DNA of 64,000 bases from Amia ocellicauda (lineage: Eukaryota; Chordata; Actinopteri; Amiiformes; Amiidae), in the NCBI RefSeq assembly GCF_036373705.1, contig NC_089850.1, positions 64,089,602-64,153,601 on the forward strand. Reading direction: 5' to 3'. Below, piece by piece: positions 11,581-22,902 of the stretch. Under the pieces are notes generated by a model, which was not told the DNA's origin, ran no database searches, and saw only the letters and a program-made list of their open reading frames with translations. Position 1 is the first letter of the stretch. Each line of letters starts with the position of its first letter. A program made the position numbers and the translations under genes.

Positions 11581-12439
11581 CCTCACTGTCTGTACCAGAG
11601 CACCCCACACTGTGGGCCACAGCCTCAAACTGGGCTGAAACAGACTAATCACTCTTGTGGCTCTTTCCAGTGTATGATCAATAATAATAATAATACCTAC
11701 ATATGTGAATAGTAACTGACACACTGTCATGATGAACACACCTGCTATTACACCTCAGGACTGACCTGCTCACTTTGACACACTATTACTGACGCACACG
11801 ACTCCTAACCTCCATGATACTGCACAACAGCACAGAGAGTGGAGCGCAGGGCGGCGGTCTGAGCCCAATGCTGGTGACTGGACCCTGGTGCTGGAGCCGT
11901 CCGGGCCCTGAGATCCAGCTCCTCTCCACATGGGACGTGGCGCTGCTGTCGCCCACAGCGACACCGGGCCCTGCTGGAGCCAAACTGTCAGTCCTGGGCC
12001 CTGAAAGTGAACAAAAATAAAACCTTAATCTATCAGAAAATGGCCAGCTGGTCCTGCAGTGCCGGCCCCCACCTCAGCTGCAGGTCACACTGCTGACCAG
12101 CCAGTCAACCAGACTGTAAACCACATCGCAGGCTCCTGTCTGGAGCAGCAGGACAACGACACTGAAGTACAGAACCAACTGGCCCTGAACAGAGAGTCCA
12201 CCCCGGCAGAGACACGAAGCAGAGACAGTGACCCAGTTCCAGCTTAGTGACCAGAGCTTAATTTGTGCGGGATCCAACCAGACTTGGAGGCTCTGATCTC
12301 TCATAGTGGGACCTGCAATTATTTGGACAGACACGTCTCTCTCTTCAACAACAATACATGTATACAAATTAAAACATGCAATGAGAACAAAAATGTTAAA
12401 GATAATTAAAATAATGAAGAGCAGGGCATGTGAACGTCA

Positions 12440-13985
12440 CTGGTGGTGGAATTTGGTGGCGAGCTGGAAAGATAGAAATAATGTCTAAAGGGCAATCAAA
12501 TGTTTTTTCCTTTTTCAACCCAGCAGGCCAGCCTGGAGTCAATGTGGATTCAGAAGATACTCAGAATTCAAAAGAGAGTCTCGTAAGTGTGGCGATACGA
12601 GAGCAAAGAAGCGCCTGATGAGCTCATTATCATCGTTGATGGACATGAACAGCACAAGCAGCAGCAACGGGACGGGCTTCTCATGTGGCTCAGGAGAAGA
12701 GGATTTACCACTACTGGGGATGGATGAGGACCACGGGGATGAATTCGGAGGTGCAGCTGCTGGGCACATCTGAACAGCAGCAGAGGTAAACAATAAGAAA
12801 GCCTGCTACACTTAGCTAGTTCTCGAAAAGTGACGCCTGGGTTTTCAGCACAGCTTACAAGGAAGCAAAACGCCACAGGCCAGCTTATGATTTGAGAGTG
12901 AATGGACTGTCATGAACTGGACAGTGTGGACATGAGGAGGACTCTCCACTCCAGCGTGGCGTGTTCAAATATTCAACAGCACATACCATCGGAAATGAAA
13001 AGGAAATTATGTGAGCGGTTGTTGAGTGTGTGCCTGAACTCAGCGTTATTCCTGATGAGGCCACTAGTTCAAGCAAGAAGAGTGCACTGATTATCCATGT
13101 GAGGCTTCAGCTGCCAGATATGGAGTCGCCTGGGAACATTTATGGTGAACTGGTTGAACAAAATAATTGAAGGCATCATCCGTCAAATTTTAACAGCTCT
13201 TGAACAGGTCAACTCTACGCAAACCTTTCTAACTGAAACACCTGTTGGCTTGTCATGTGATGTTGCGTCTGTCATGCTTGGCACAAAGAGCGGGGTGGCG
13301 TCCAGGCTTAAGGAGCCATTTCCCAACATCGCCATGTGGCTTTGCTCCACGCATTGCCTTGAGCTTGAGGTCAATGATGTCATGAAAGAGGTGTGGGTGA
13401 TTAACCATTTCATGATTCTCATAGGTAAAACTGTATTCTATATACAGCTATATACATCTACTAGGAACAAAGCAGAACTGAAAGAATGTACTGACAGTTT
13501 AGATATCCAGCTTTGTAAAATTGGCCGAGTCCTGGACAACAGATGGGTAGCATCTAGGTTTAGAACCATCCAAGTTGTGTGGAAAAATGACCCTGCGCTT
13601 TACAAGCACTGCGATCAGGCAGCAGAAGAGGGTTCACGTGACAGCTCTGCCTTAGAGCTACAGGGGCCTATCTCGACTTCAATCCTCACACACCTTTGTA
13701 CACAATCTGCGCCTTATGTATGATGTGCTTCAGGCAGTGTCTGAGCTGTCACTGGAGCTTCAACAGTGAGATCGTATGTGCACACAGAGCCATTTGTCGA
13801 AGAGTGTTTGAAGCCACAGCGTGAAGCGTGAGCGAGCAGGTAGTTAAACCAAAGTGGCCAGAGGGCAATTCAAGAGAACGTTTTTCAAGGTGTTCCATCG
13901 CTTGCTGGATGGCCTTAATGATAGAATCATGAACTAAGAGAGTGTTCTTCAGGAGTCTGATGAGAAACCTGTGGGACAAGACAGG
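12440..13985 (+). pseudogene. hAT-type transposase relic (KIAA1586/ZBED-like)
   Basis: The plus strand reads, with frame breaks, a N-terminal part (SNVFSFFNPAG..) and a 193-codon open segment at 13142-13723. The latter contains SCDVASVMLGTKSGVASRL, WLCSTHCLELEVNDVMKEV and KIGRVLDNRWVASRF. These match the hAT transposase core as found in KIAA1586-like genes (usual pattern: D-GASVM-G-KSGV..RL; W.HC..HRLEL; RVLD.RWVASS). Several stops elsewhere show it is inactive. No clear terminal repeats were located. Confidence 0.75.
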
Positions 13986-13989
13986 CTAC

Positions 13990-16350
13990 AGCAAGTTCAC
14001 TGAGGATTGAGAAGAGCTGTACTCTCAGCACTGGCCCCTGGACAAGGGGACAAACCGGCATGCATCCACTTCAAGACATTGACCCTCACCTACTGCTGTC
14101 TGGACCAGACTGCACCTCTACCTTCAGACCCTGACCTCTCCGTACATCCTCTCCAGACCTCTCCGGTCTTCCGGTGCCAGAAGACTGACTCTGGCTCCTC
14201 TCCACTCCCTTTCTTCCAGAGCCGCTTCTTCTCATCCTTGGATCCTAAGTGGTGGACCAACCTTTTATTATTATTTTTTTTATTTCTTGGCAGACGCCCT
14301 TATCTGGGGCGACTTACAACATAAGTGCAAAAAAAGTGCAAAAATACAGTTAAGTAAAAGGCATCAATCATTACAAATCATTTACAATTTACACAGGCAA
14401 GTACAGTAAGTGAGGTCCTACATCCTGGACGGTAAAAGCTAAGTGCTGTCAAGATGTAGGGTCACAGTCAAGGGCTACGGGAAAGGGAGCAAGGAGGAAA
14501 ACAAATCGGAGACACAAGAAGCATAATGAAACTGTGAAGTGCTATCTAACGGGGATAAAAGGACTGATATTACTGTACAGAAGTACTGTCTGAAAAGATG
14601 TGTCTTGAGTAAGCGCCGGAATGAGGTCAAGGACTCTGCTGTGTTGACTTCAGTGGGAAGGTCGTTCCACCATTTCGGGTCCAGGGATGAGAAGGAGCGG
14701 CTCTGGAGGAGGGAGAGTGGAGAGGAGGCAGAGTTAGTCTTCTGGCACTGGAGGAGCGCAGTGGTCTGGAGGGGATGTATGGAGAGACGAGTGTCTGAAG
14801 GTAGCTTGGTGCAGTGTGGTCGAGACAGCGGTAGGTGAGGGTCAGTGTCTTGAACTGAATGCGTGCCGCTATCGGGAGTCAGTGGAGGGAGAGGAGCAGT
14901 GGAGTATCATGTGTGAATCGGGGCAGAGAGACACCAGACAAGCTGCAGAGTTCTGGATGAGCTGGAGCGGCGGGTAGAAGATGCAGGCAGGCCGGCCAGG
15001 AGGGAGTTGCAGTAGTCCAGGCGGGAGAGGACCTGTGACGAGCAGCTGAGTCGAATAGTCAGTGAGGAAGGGACGGATCCGGCGTATGTTGCTCAGGAAG
15101 AATCTACAGGTGCATGTCAGCGTGGTGATGTGCTGGGTGTAGGAGAGGATCGAGGGTGACTCCTAGATTTTTAGCTGAAGAAGAAGGAGAGAGTGTGGTG
15201 AATTCCAAGGGGATCCAGATGGAGAGGTCAGCAGAAGGTGAGGAAGAGTGGGGGAAGAACAGAAGATCCGATTTGAAGAGGTTGAGCTTGAGGTGGTGTG
15301 AGTGCATCCAGGCAGAAATAGCAGACAAGCAGGAAGAGATGCGTGAGGGGATGAGAGGGTCAGAAGAGGGAAAAGACTGGAAGATCTGGGCATCATCTGC
15401 GTAAAAGTGGTAGGAGAAACCATGGGATGCGATGAGGGGGCCCAGGGAGCGAGTGTAGAGAGAGAACAGGAGCGGGCCCAGGACAGAGCCTTGGGGAATG
15501 CCTGTGAGGAGAGGTTGGGGGGTGGATAAGGAGCCTCGCCATGTCACTTGGTAGGTCCGGTTGCTGAGGTAGGAGGAGAACCAGGTGAGAGCAGTCCCAG
15601 AGATTCCAAGGTCAGCGAGGCAGGAGAGGAGGATGGAGTGATCGACGGTGTCAAATGCTGCAGAGAGGTCAAGGAGAATGAAGACTGAGGAGAGGGAGGC
15701 TGCCTGAGCACGGCTGAGGGAGTCAGTGACAGCCAGGTGAGCCGTCTTAGTGGAGTGAGCTGTGCGGAAGCCGGATTGCAGAGGATCAAGGAGCGAGTGT
15801 TGGGACAGAAAGTCAGAGAGCTGACGGTGGACTGCCTGCTCGAGAGTGTTTGACAGGAAGGGGAGTAGGGAGACAGGGCGGTAGTTCTGAGGAGAGGTGG
15901 CGTCAAGGGTTGGTTTCTTGACCTTCCCACTGAAGTCAAAACAGCAGAGTCCTTGACCTCATTCTGACGATTACTAAAGACACAGTTATTCACACTGTAC
16001 CTGCAACTCAGCTGTTATTCCACTGTGTGGCTCAGCTCTGCTGTAAAATTGCACTTTATCTATTTTTTGCTGTACAACTTGCTGTTACATTGCTAGAACT
16101 CATGTTGTTTATATTGTTTACCCCTATGTCCCTTTCCCTGGAGCTATTAACTATGACTTCACATCTTGTCTGCAATTATTAGCTCACAATCTAGGATGTA
16201 GGATTGTATTAACTGTATATTTCTTATGCACTTGTGTAATTTTGAACTTGTAATTTGTACCTTGTCTTGATCTGTAATTCTAGACTATATTGCACTTTGT
16301 ACTGCTCTTATGTTTTGCATGTCGCCCTGGAAAAGGGCGTCTGCTAAGAA
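13990..16350 (+). mobile_element. L2 LINE 3' fragment, split by an inverted L2 insertion
   Basis: The outer plus-strand copy is 13990-14265 ([17 protein letters not shown]..) and resumes at ~15913 ('gaccttcccactgaagtc'). It ends with the 3' UTR and the tail 'gtcgccctggaaaagg' near 16330. The two halves join cleanly when compared with the L2 copy at 5.4-6.5 kb. Confidence 0.8.
14266..15912 (-). mobile_element. L2 LINE, 5'-truncated, inserted in another L2
   Basis: On the minus strand this encodes RT pieces [19 protein letters not shown] and [13 protein letters not shown] (catalytic YADD intact), [13 protein letters not shown], and the C-terminal region. Its (A/TAA) tail and 'gttgtaagtcgcc' lie at 14266-14320. 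A deletion near 15100 and frameshifts make it inactive. Confidence 0.85.
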
Positions 16351-16617
16351 AAATATCATAATAATAATTATAATAATCCCACAATTTAATAATGTGGGTG
16401 CAGACCAGTTATGTCAGTATTATGGCATTGTGCTTATTATATTAATCTTCTCAATCTTTATCAAATTGACGTTATGTGCATCTGGCTGTTATTTCAGCAC
16501 CGCACTGCTGTTCACCTCTAAATTTACAAATTAGGCACTGTCAGTGACCTCAGCCTGGCCAGAGAAACAGACTGACACTGGCAGACTCAGCTGTACACAG
16601 AGGACTAACGCTTGAGA

Positions 16618-17197
16618 CAGGAGAGGGCGACACAGAGATGAGTGGCGCTGCGGTCACTAAGAGACAGGAGAGGTGGACACAGAGAGGACTGGCGCTGTGT
16701 TCACTGAGAGACAGGAGAGGTGGACACAGAGAGGAGCGGTGCTGTGGTCATTGAGAGACAGGAGAGGTGGACACAGAGAGGAGCGGCGCTGTGGTCACTG
16801 AGAGACAGGAGAGGTGGACACAGAGAGGAGCGGCGCTGTGGTCATTGAGAGACAGGAGAGGTGGACACAGAGAGGAACGGCGCTGTGGTCATTGAGAGAC
16901 AGGAGAGGTGGACACAGAGAGGAACGGCGCTGTGGTCATTGAGAGACAGGAGAGGTGGACACAGAGAGGAACGGCGCTGTGGTCATTGAGAGACAGGAGA
17001 GGTGGACACAGAGAGGAACGGCGCTGTGGTCATTGAGAGACAGGAGAGGTGGACACAGAGAGGAGCGGCGCTGTGCTGTGGTCACTGAGAGACAGGAGAG
17101 GTGGACACAGAGAGGACTGGCGCTGTGGTCACTGAGAGACAGGAGAGGTGGACACAGAGAGGAGCGGCACTGTGGTCACTGAGAGACAGGAGGGGTG
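16618..17197. repeat. 47-bp minisatellite
   Basis: About 12 copies of a 47-bp unit containing 'gagagacaggagaggtgg' and 'acacagagaggaacggcg'. One copy carries an extra 'tgctg'. The unit is not a multiple of three, so the apparent repeated frame (MDTERNGAVV..) shifts between copies and is not coding. Confidence 0.9.
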
Positions 17198-17739
17198 CTG
17201 CCACCCACACAGTGAGCGACACAGGGGTGCTGCTGAGAGGGAGGAGAGGAATTCAGCACTGCTCTGTATTCATGCGCTGTATACATGTATGTTTTTATGT
17301 TGATGTAAGTATGTGTATATTTGCATGTATGTAGGTGTGCGTGTATTGTATACATATGTCCGGCCCCTCTGTGTTTGCTGCCTTATCCCACTCCCCTGTG
17401 TTCAGGAGTGGCCAATGTGTTCAGATGTTTACTGGTGCTGTTGATGTGTGTGTATGGAACTGTTTAAATCTGAATCTGAATTCTGATACAGGGGGGGACT
17501 ATCAGTAACCTGAGTACAGAAGGGGGTCTATATTTAGCAGTGACTCACAGCTGCCTGACTGACACAGAGCACTTTCTGACAGACATTCCAAGGGAGAGAG
17601 AGTTCATGTTGAGCTCATCTACTGTGGTGAGTTCATTAATAATGACAATAACACTCATAATGAACAACAAGAATAATCACCATAATAATGATGGGGTTTA
17701 TAACAACAGGAAAGAGAGATAAATGTCTTAATATTGTAG

Positions 17740-17815
17740 AATAATGTGCCTGTACTGTGTCTGTACTGTGTGTCTGCACTGTGTGTCTCTACTGTACTGT
17801 GTGTGTGTGTGTCTG

Positions 17816-17858
<43 letters not shown>

Positions 17859-18050
17859 TGTACTGTGTGTGTATGTGTCTGTACTGTACTGTGTGTGCGT
17901 GTCTGTACTGTACTGTGTGTGTGTGTGTCTGTACTGTACTGTGTGTGTGTGTGTCTGTACTGTGTGTGTGTCTGTACTGTGTGTGTGTGTGTGTGTGTGT
18001 CTGTACTGTACTGTGTGTGTGTGTGTGTCTGTACTGTGTGTGTGTGTCTG

Positions 18051-18089
<39 letters not shown>

Positions 18090-18172
18090 TGTACTGTGTG
18101 TGTGTGTCTGTACTGTACTGTGTGTGTGTGTGTGTCTGTACTGTGTGTGTGTGTCTGTACTGTGTGGAACTG
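17740..18172 (+). repeat. Compound TGTGTCTGTACTG array
   Basis: Alternating (TG)n runs and 'tctgtactg' modules, 430 bp, upstream of the mpv17l 5' exon candidate. It creates overlapping Cys/Val-rich open frames in all three frames, which are artefacts. Confidence 0.92.
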
Positions 18173-18339
18173 TTTTGCAATGTCTTAAATGTCTTTGAAT
18201 GTTTTAAATCTATATATCAGCTCTACCTCTGTTTGAACTTTGAACCTTAACTTCCCAAAGTGACCTAAGCAGGGGGGGGGTTAGTCTCCAAGTGTGTGTC
18301 TAGTGGATAAGGAGTCTGACAAGCCACGTCCCCTTCTGT

Positions 18340-18441
18340 CCCCTGTAGCCAATCAGAGAGGGAGAACTGGGATCCAGTTCTTATTGACAGTCTGCTGACC
18401 AGGACAAAGGTCAGAGGTCGAAAGATTGATACAGGATTGAG
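18340..18441 (+). other. mpv17l: Candidate 5' UTR exon and promoter of mpv17l
   Basis: A non-repetitive island with a CCAAT box near 18350 ends in a donor-like 'gattgag|gtgagc' at 18441. The mpv17l ATG exon begins with an acceptor only one base before the ATG, so a noncoding exon must lie upstream; this is the best candidate in the preceding 5 kb. It would give a 4.46 kb first intron holding a minisatellite and a Tx1 LINE. Confidence 0.35.
18401..18413 (+). promoter_or_regulatory. DR1-type nuclear receptor half-site pair
   Basis: 'aggacaaaggtca' is two AGGTCA-like half-sites spaced by one base, one mismatch from the PPAR/RXR or HNF4 consensus. It lies in the candidate mpv17l 5' exon. Short motifs occur by chance. 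Confidence 0.25.
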
Positions 18442-18529
18442 GTGAGCTGACAGACTGAGGAGAAAAGTAAGAATGTGTCTGTCTGTCTTCTCTCTCTTTC
18501 CCTCTCTCTCACTCGCTTTCTCTTTCTCT

Positions 18530-19202
18530 GTTAGTGTTAATGGACTGTAGTGTCCAGTCAGTCAGTCAGTGTTAATGTGCTGTAGTGTCCAGTCAGTCAG
18601 TCATTGTTAATGTACTGTAGTGTCCAGTCAATCAGTCAGTCAGTGTTAATGTAGTGTAGTGTCCAGTCAGTCAGTGTTAATGAGCTGTAGTGTCCAGTCA
18701 GTCAGTGTTAAGGAGCTGTAGTGTCCAGTCAGTCAGTCAGTGTTAATGTGATGTAGTGTCCAGTCAGTCAGTCAGTGTTAATGTGCTGTAGTGTCCAGTC
18801 AGTCAGTCAGTGTTAATGTACTGTAGTGTCCAGTCAGTGTTAATGTGCTGTAGTGTCCAGTCAGTCAGTCAGTGTTAATGTGCTGTAGTGTCCAGTGAGT
18901 CAGTCAGTGTTAATGTGATGTAGTGTCCAGTCAGTCAGTCAGTGTTAATGTGATGTAGTGTCCAGTCAGTCAGTCAGTGTTAATGTACTGTAGTGTCCAG
19001 TCAGTCAGTCAGTCAGTGTTAATGTGCTGTAGTGTCCAGTCAGTCAGTCAGTGTTAATGTACTGTAGTGTCCAGTCAGTCAGTCAGTGTTAATGTGCTGT
19101 AGTGTCCAGTCAGTCAGTCAGTGTTAATGTACTGTAGTGTCCAGTCAGTCAGTCAGTGTTAATGTGCTGTAGTGTCCAGTCAGTCAGTGTTAATGTGCTG
19201 TA
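18530..19202 (+). repeat. Minisatellite, GTCAGTCAGTGTTAATGT..CTGTAGTGTCCA
   Basis: About 18 units, the same family as at 8640-9358 but on the opposite strand. This puts it in the sense orientation relative to mpv17l, just as the other is in sense relative to myh14. Confidence 0.92.
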
Positions 19203-19204
19203 TC

Positions 19205-22200
19205 TATTGTTATCATTGTTTTTTGTTTACTGTTGTGTTTAAGGGGAGTTTGGGTTTTTTGTTGGGGCCGTTATGGGCGCCTCGGGGGGGGGTGTTGCCC
19301 TGGGATCGGATTTTGAGAAACAGACTCGGCGTCATGGAGTCATGTTTCCTCCGGACGTATTCTGTCCACTAGAGCAGTGTGGGCGGTGGGAGACGTGGTT
19401 GTGTGTAAGAATATAAGATCCGTGTGTCAGATGAGTGGAGCCGATGTGCTGTTTCTGGACGAGACTGACAAGGTATATAAGATCATAGAGCAGGGAGTGG
19501 TAGTGAATGACACGTTTACTGCGGTGGTGGTGCTGGCCCGGCCGGTACGACGGGTTACCATCTCCAATGTGCCCCCATCCGCAGGATCGTCCTGGGGTCT
19601 GAGCCGCAGCTCAGGCACATCGTCACGGTCAGGAGGCAGGTGCACGTGGTGCTGAAGGACATGAATCAGGAGCTCAACATCACCCTCGAGTTTAAAGCTG
19701 ACAAGCATGATTATGTGATTTTTGTTACCACTGAGGGGATGCAGTGTTTTCATTGCGGGAGCGAGGGGCATGTTATCAAGAACTGCCTGGAGCAGAGAGA
19801 GTGAGGTGCCCTACGGCAGAGGAGGCAGACTGCAGACACTGTGCAGGGAGATACAAGGAACGGCGGCTCAGACGAGCTCGCAGGAAGCGGGGCCGAGTGC
19901 CGGGGAGACCGGGAGTGGGGCTGGGGAGCCGATTGACCCTGCGGGAAGGAGCGGACAGGTAGAGGGTGCAGCAACGGAGGGGAGTGAGGGTGTGGCGGCT
20001 GGTGGGGTGGGGGGAGACACGGTGCAGAGCGACTAACTCTTCGATCAGCCCTGATGATGACTATTTTTGTTTAGGAGGGGATTGTAACTGTACCGCAGAA
20101 GACCGGTTTGATTGGAATCACATAGAGCCACATGCCTCGTCTAAAAGGCTGCTGAGAGGCGTGATTGGAAAGTATGACCTTTGTGACGTGTGGAGAGAGT
20201 GTCACAGTAATGCGCGACAGTACACATGGGCGCAGGTCAGAGGTCACTCCCTCTCTCTTGCAAGGCTGGATAGGTTTTATTGTTTTAAACACCATTTTAG
20301 TGTTTTTAAGGCCTGTTTTATTGTCCCAGTCGTCTTCTGATCATAGTTTAGTTTCATGTAATGTTTTTATTCAGTCAGTCAGATCTCGCAGTGCTTATTG
20401 ATGTTTTAATACGGTTTTATTGAAAGATATTGAAAGTGCTTGGAGAGTTTTTGGCAGAGCTGGTGAGCACAGAAAGGGAGTTTTAGTTCTTTGGCACAGT
20501 GGTGGGATGTGGGCAAGCTGCAGATTTGTCAGTTCTGCCAACAATACACTCTGAATGCCTCGAAGAACAGCACCCAGTCAGTGAGAGGTCTGGAGACAGA
20601 GATGGTGGAGCTCCAGCATGCTGGAATCCACAGGAGATCGAGAGCGGATTGAGGCTCTCAAGGCAAAACAGGTATCACTAGCTGACCTGCTGAGCGTGAG
20701 GGCACAGGGGGCGTTGCTGAGGCCAGGTTTCAGGGTGCGGCACAGATGGATGCCCCCACGCAGTTTTTCTTAGGCCTGGAGAAGAAAACTGGCCAGAGCA
20801 AGCTGTTCCACTGCTTGCTCTCGGAGACAGGGCAGGAGCTGCGCGGCCCTGCGGACATCAGGAGGAGGGCACGGGAGTTTTATTCCCAGCTCTTTCCCAG
20901 TGACCTGCAGCAGGGCACAGGCACAGCAGAGGCTTTTACACTGGGCTGCCACAGGTCTCTGAGGAGGACAGGGCCGGTGTGGAGAGGGAGCTCTCCCTGC
21001 AGGAACTGCACTCTGCTTACCGGGGTCTGAATAGCGGTAAAGCCCCGGCATTGATGGCTTCCCTGTTGTGTTTTTTAAAAGCTTCTGGTCTCTGCTGGGG
21101 GCAGCCCTGCTGGCCGTGCTGCAGGAGAGCCTGGCGAAGGTGGAGCTGCCCCTGAGCTGCAGGAGGGCAGTGCTGGCTTTACTGCCTAAGAAAGGCGATC
21201 TGTGTGAGATCAAGACCTGGACCAGTGGCCTTGCTCTGTGCCGACTATAAGATCTTCTCCAAGGCTCTGGCGGTCTGGCTGCAGGGGGTCATGGGGGCGG
21301 TGACACTCTGACCAGTCCTACTGTGTGCCTGGCAGGTCGATACATGACAATATCTCTCTGATTCAGGATGTTATGGGCATTTCTAGACTATTGTGTTTAG
21401 ATCCTGGTCTGAATTCACTGGACCAGGAGAAAGCTTTTGACCGGGTTGACCGGGTTGACCAGGCAGTATTAGCACGCTGCAGGCCTTTGGGTTCAGCCCT
21501 GGTTCTGTAGCTCGACCCGGGTGCTGTACAGTGACATCCAGAGTGTCCTGGAGATGAACGGCGGCTTGAGTGCTCCTTTCAGGGTGGGCCGTGGGATCAG
21601 GCAGGGCTGCTCTGTCAGGGATGCTCTGTTCCCTGACAATCGCGCCCCTGCTCTCGGGGGGGCGTGTCCTGGGGTGCCCCGCCTCTCTCCGTCTCTCTGC
21701 GTATGCTGACAATGTTGTGGTTATAGTGGGGGTGTGCAGGATGTGCAGCTGCTCTTGAGGGTTTTTAAGGACTTTGCAGCAATCTCTTCAGCAAGGGTGA
21801 ACTGGAGCAAAGAGGGAGTGGAGAGGCAGGCGTCCAAGTCTCCCCAGGTACTTCTGGGTTTGTCTTGGAGATGACGCCACAGACGGGAAGAACTGGCACG
21901 GGGTGATTGTCTCAATAGGTGGCGCTGACTGAGGCAGGGGGTGCTGTATCTGCCCCGTGAAGAGTGGGGGCAGGGTCCCGTGCACCTGGCCAGCTGTGTG
22001 GCAGCATTTAGACTTCAGTGTATTCAGCAGTTGCTGTACGGCCTGGACAGCTTGGCCCGGAGGCCTGTAGCCTGTGCCCTGCTGTGCCGAGCCCCCCCCG
22101 CAGCTGGACCTGCCTCTGTTTCTCACCGACTGCGCAGCCAGGATTTGAGCGCCCTGCCTCCTTTCTTCCACAGCCTGACGCAGGCAGAGAGGGCCCAGGG

Positions 22201-22880
22201 GGACCGCTCCTTACACTGCTGCACAACCCCTGTCTGTGCACACCCTGCGATGGGCTGCCTGCCAGGATGACCGCTAAAGGCATTACACAACTGCGTCATC
22301 TGCCGGACACGGATCATCGGGGCTGGTGTAGTGCGGACAGTGTGGCCACAGTGCTGGGTCTGTGATCCCGACGCCGTGCCGCCGGGATACTGTCGCTGGT
22401 GCGCGCGGCATTACCGGCGGAGGAGACTCTCCTGCTGGAGCAGTTGTTTGAGGGAACAGTGTTCCTCGTGACCCCTTCCCCACACAGCTGGTGAGCCCTG
22501 CTTTTAAACAGGGTCCCTCTCGTGGGCCCGTGCTGGACTACACTGCTCTGTCCCTGGACCTGGCGACCTGGACCCGACCCAATGTTTTGAGTGGGAAGGC
22601 TCAGATGGCCATCCGTGTGAGCAGGAGAAATAAGGTTGAGGGGAGGACAGGACATGCTGGAGGTGTTTAGGGTGTTCATCAGGTGCTGAGTGAGGATTGA
22701 TTAGGGTTGTGATGCAGTGGTGTGTTGGGGGGACCAGTATGTGCTCCTGTTGATAGAGAGCTGTGTTTTGCCACTTTAATGGAGTGGTGGGGGTTAAGGC
22801 TCTTGTTTTCTGTTTTATGATGTTTTTTCTGGTGCTAATTGTTTGGTTTGATTTTGGTTTAATAAAGGCTTTGTTAAAAA
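19205..22880 (+). mobile_element. Tx1-type (L1-like) LINE, near full-length but inactive
   Basis: ORF1-like part: a gag-like protein with the zinc knuckle CFHCGSEGHVIKNC (CX2CX4HX4C) near 19745-19790. ORF2 part: endonuclease remnant (VSCNVF..), then RT motifs PGRSIHDNISLIQDV, LDQEKAFDRVD, APFRVGRGIRQGCS and AYADN. The catalytic YADD has become YADN, and frameshifts and stops interrupt throughout. It ends with 'aataaaggctttg' near 22860, directly before the acceptor of the mpv17l ATG exon. The RT motif set is that of Tx1-clade elements of fish and frogs. Confidence 0.85.
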
Positions 22881-22902
22881 TCAATCTCTCCCCTCTCTCA
22901 GG

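Noticed and set aside
12440-13985. A functional domesticated hAT-derived gene
   Set aside because: Only one ~190-codon segment is open; flanking parts contain stops and frameshifts and no splice pattern rescues them.
16618-17197. Repeated protein (MDTERNGAVV..)
   Set aside because: The unit is 47 bp, so the frame shifts at each copy; no splice or start context.
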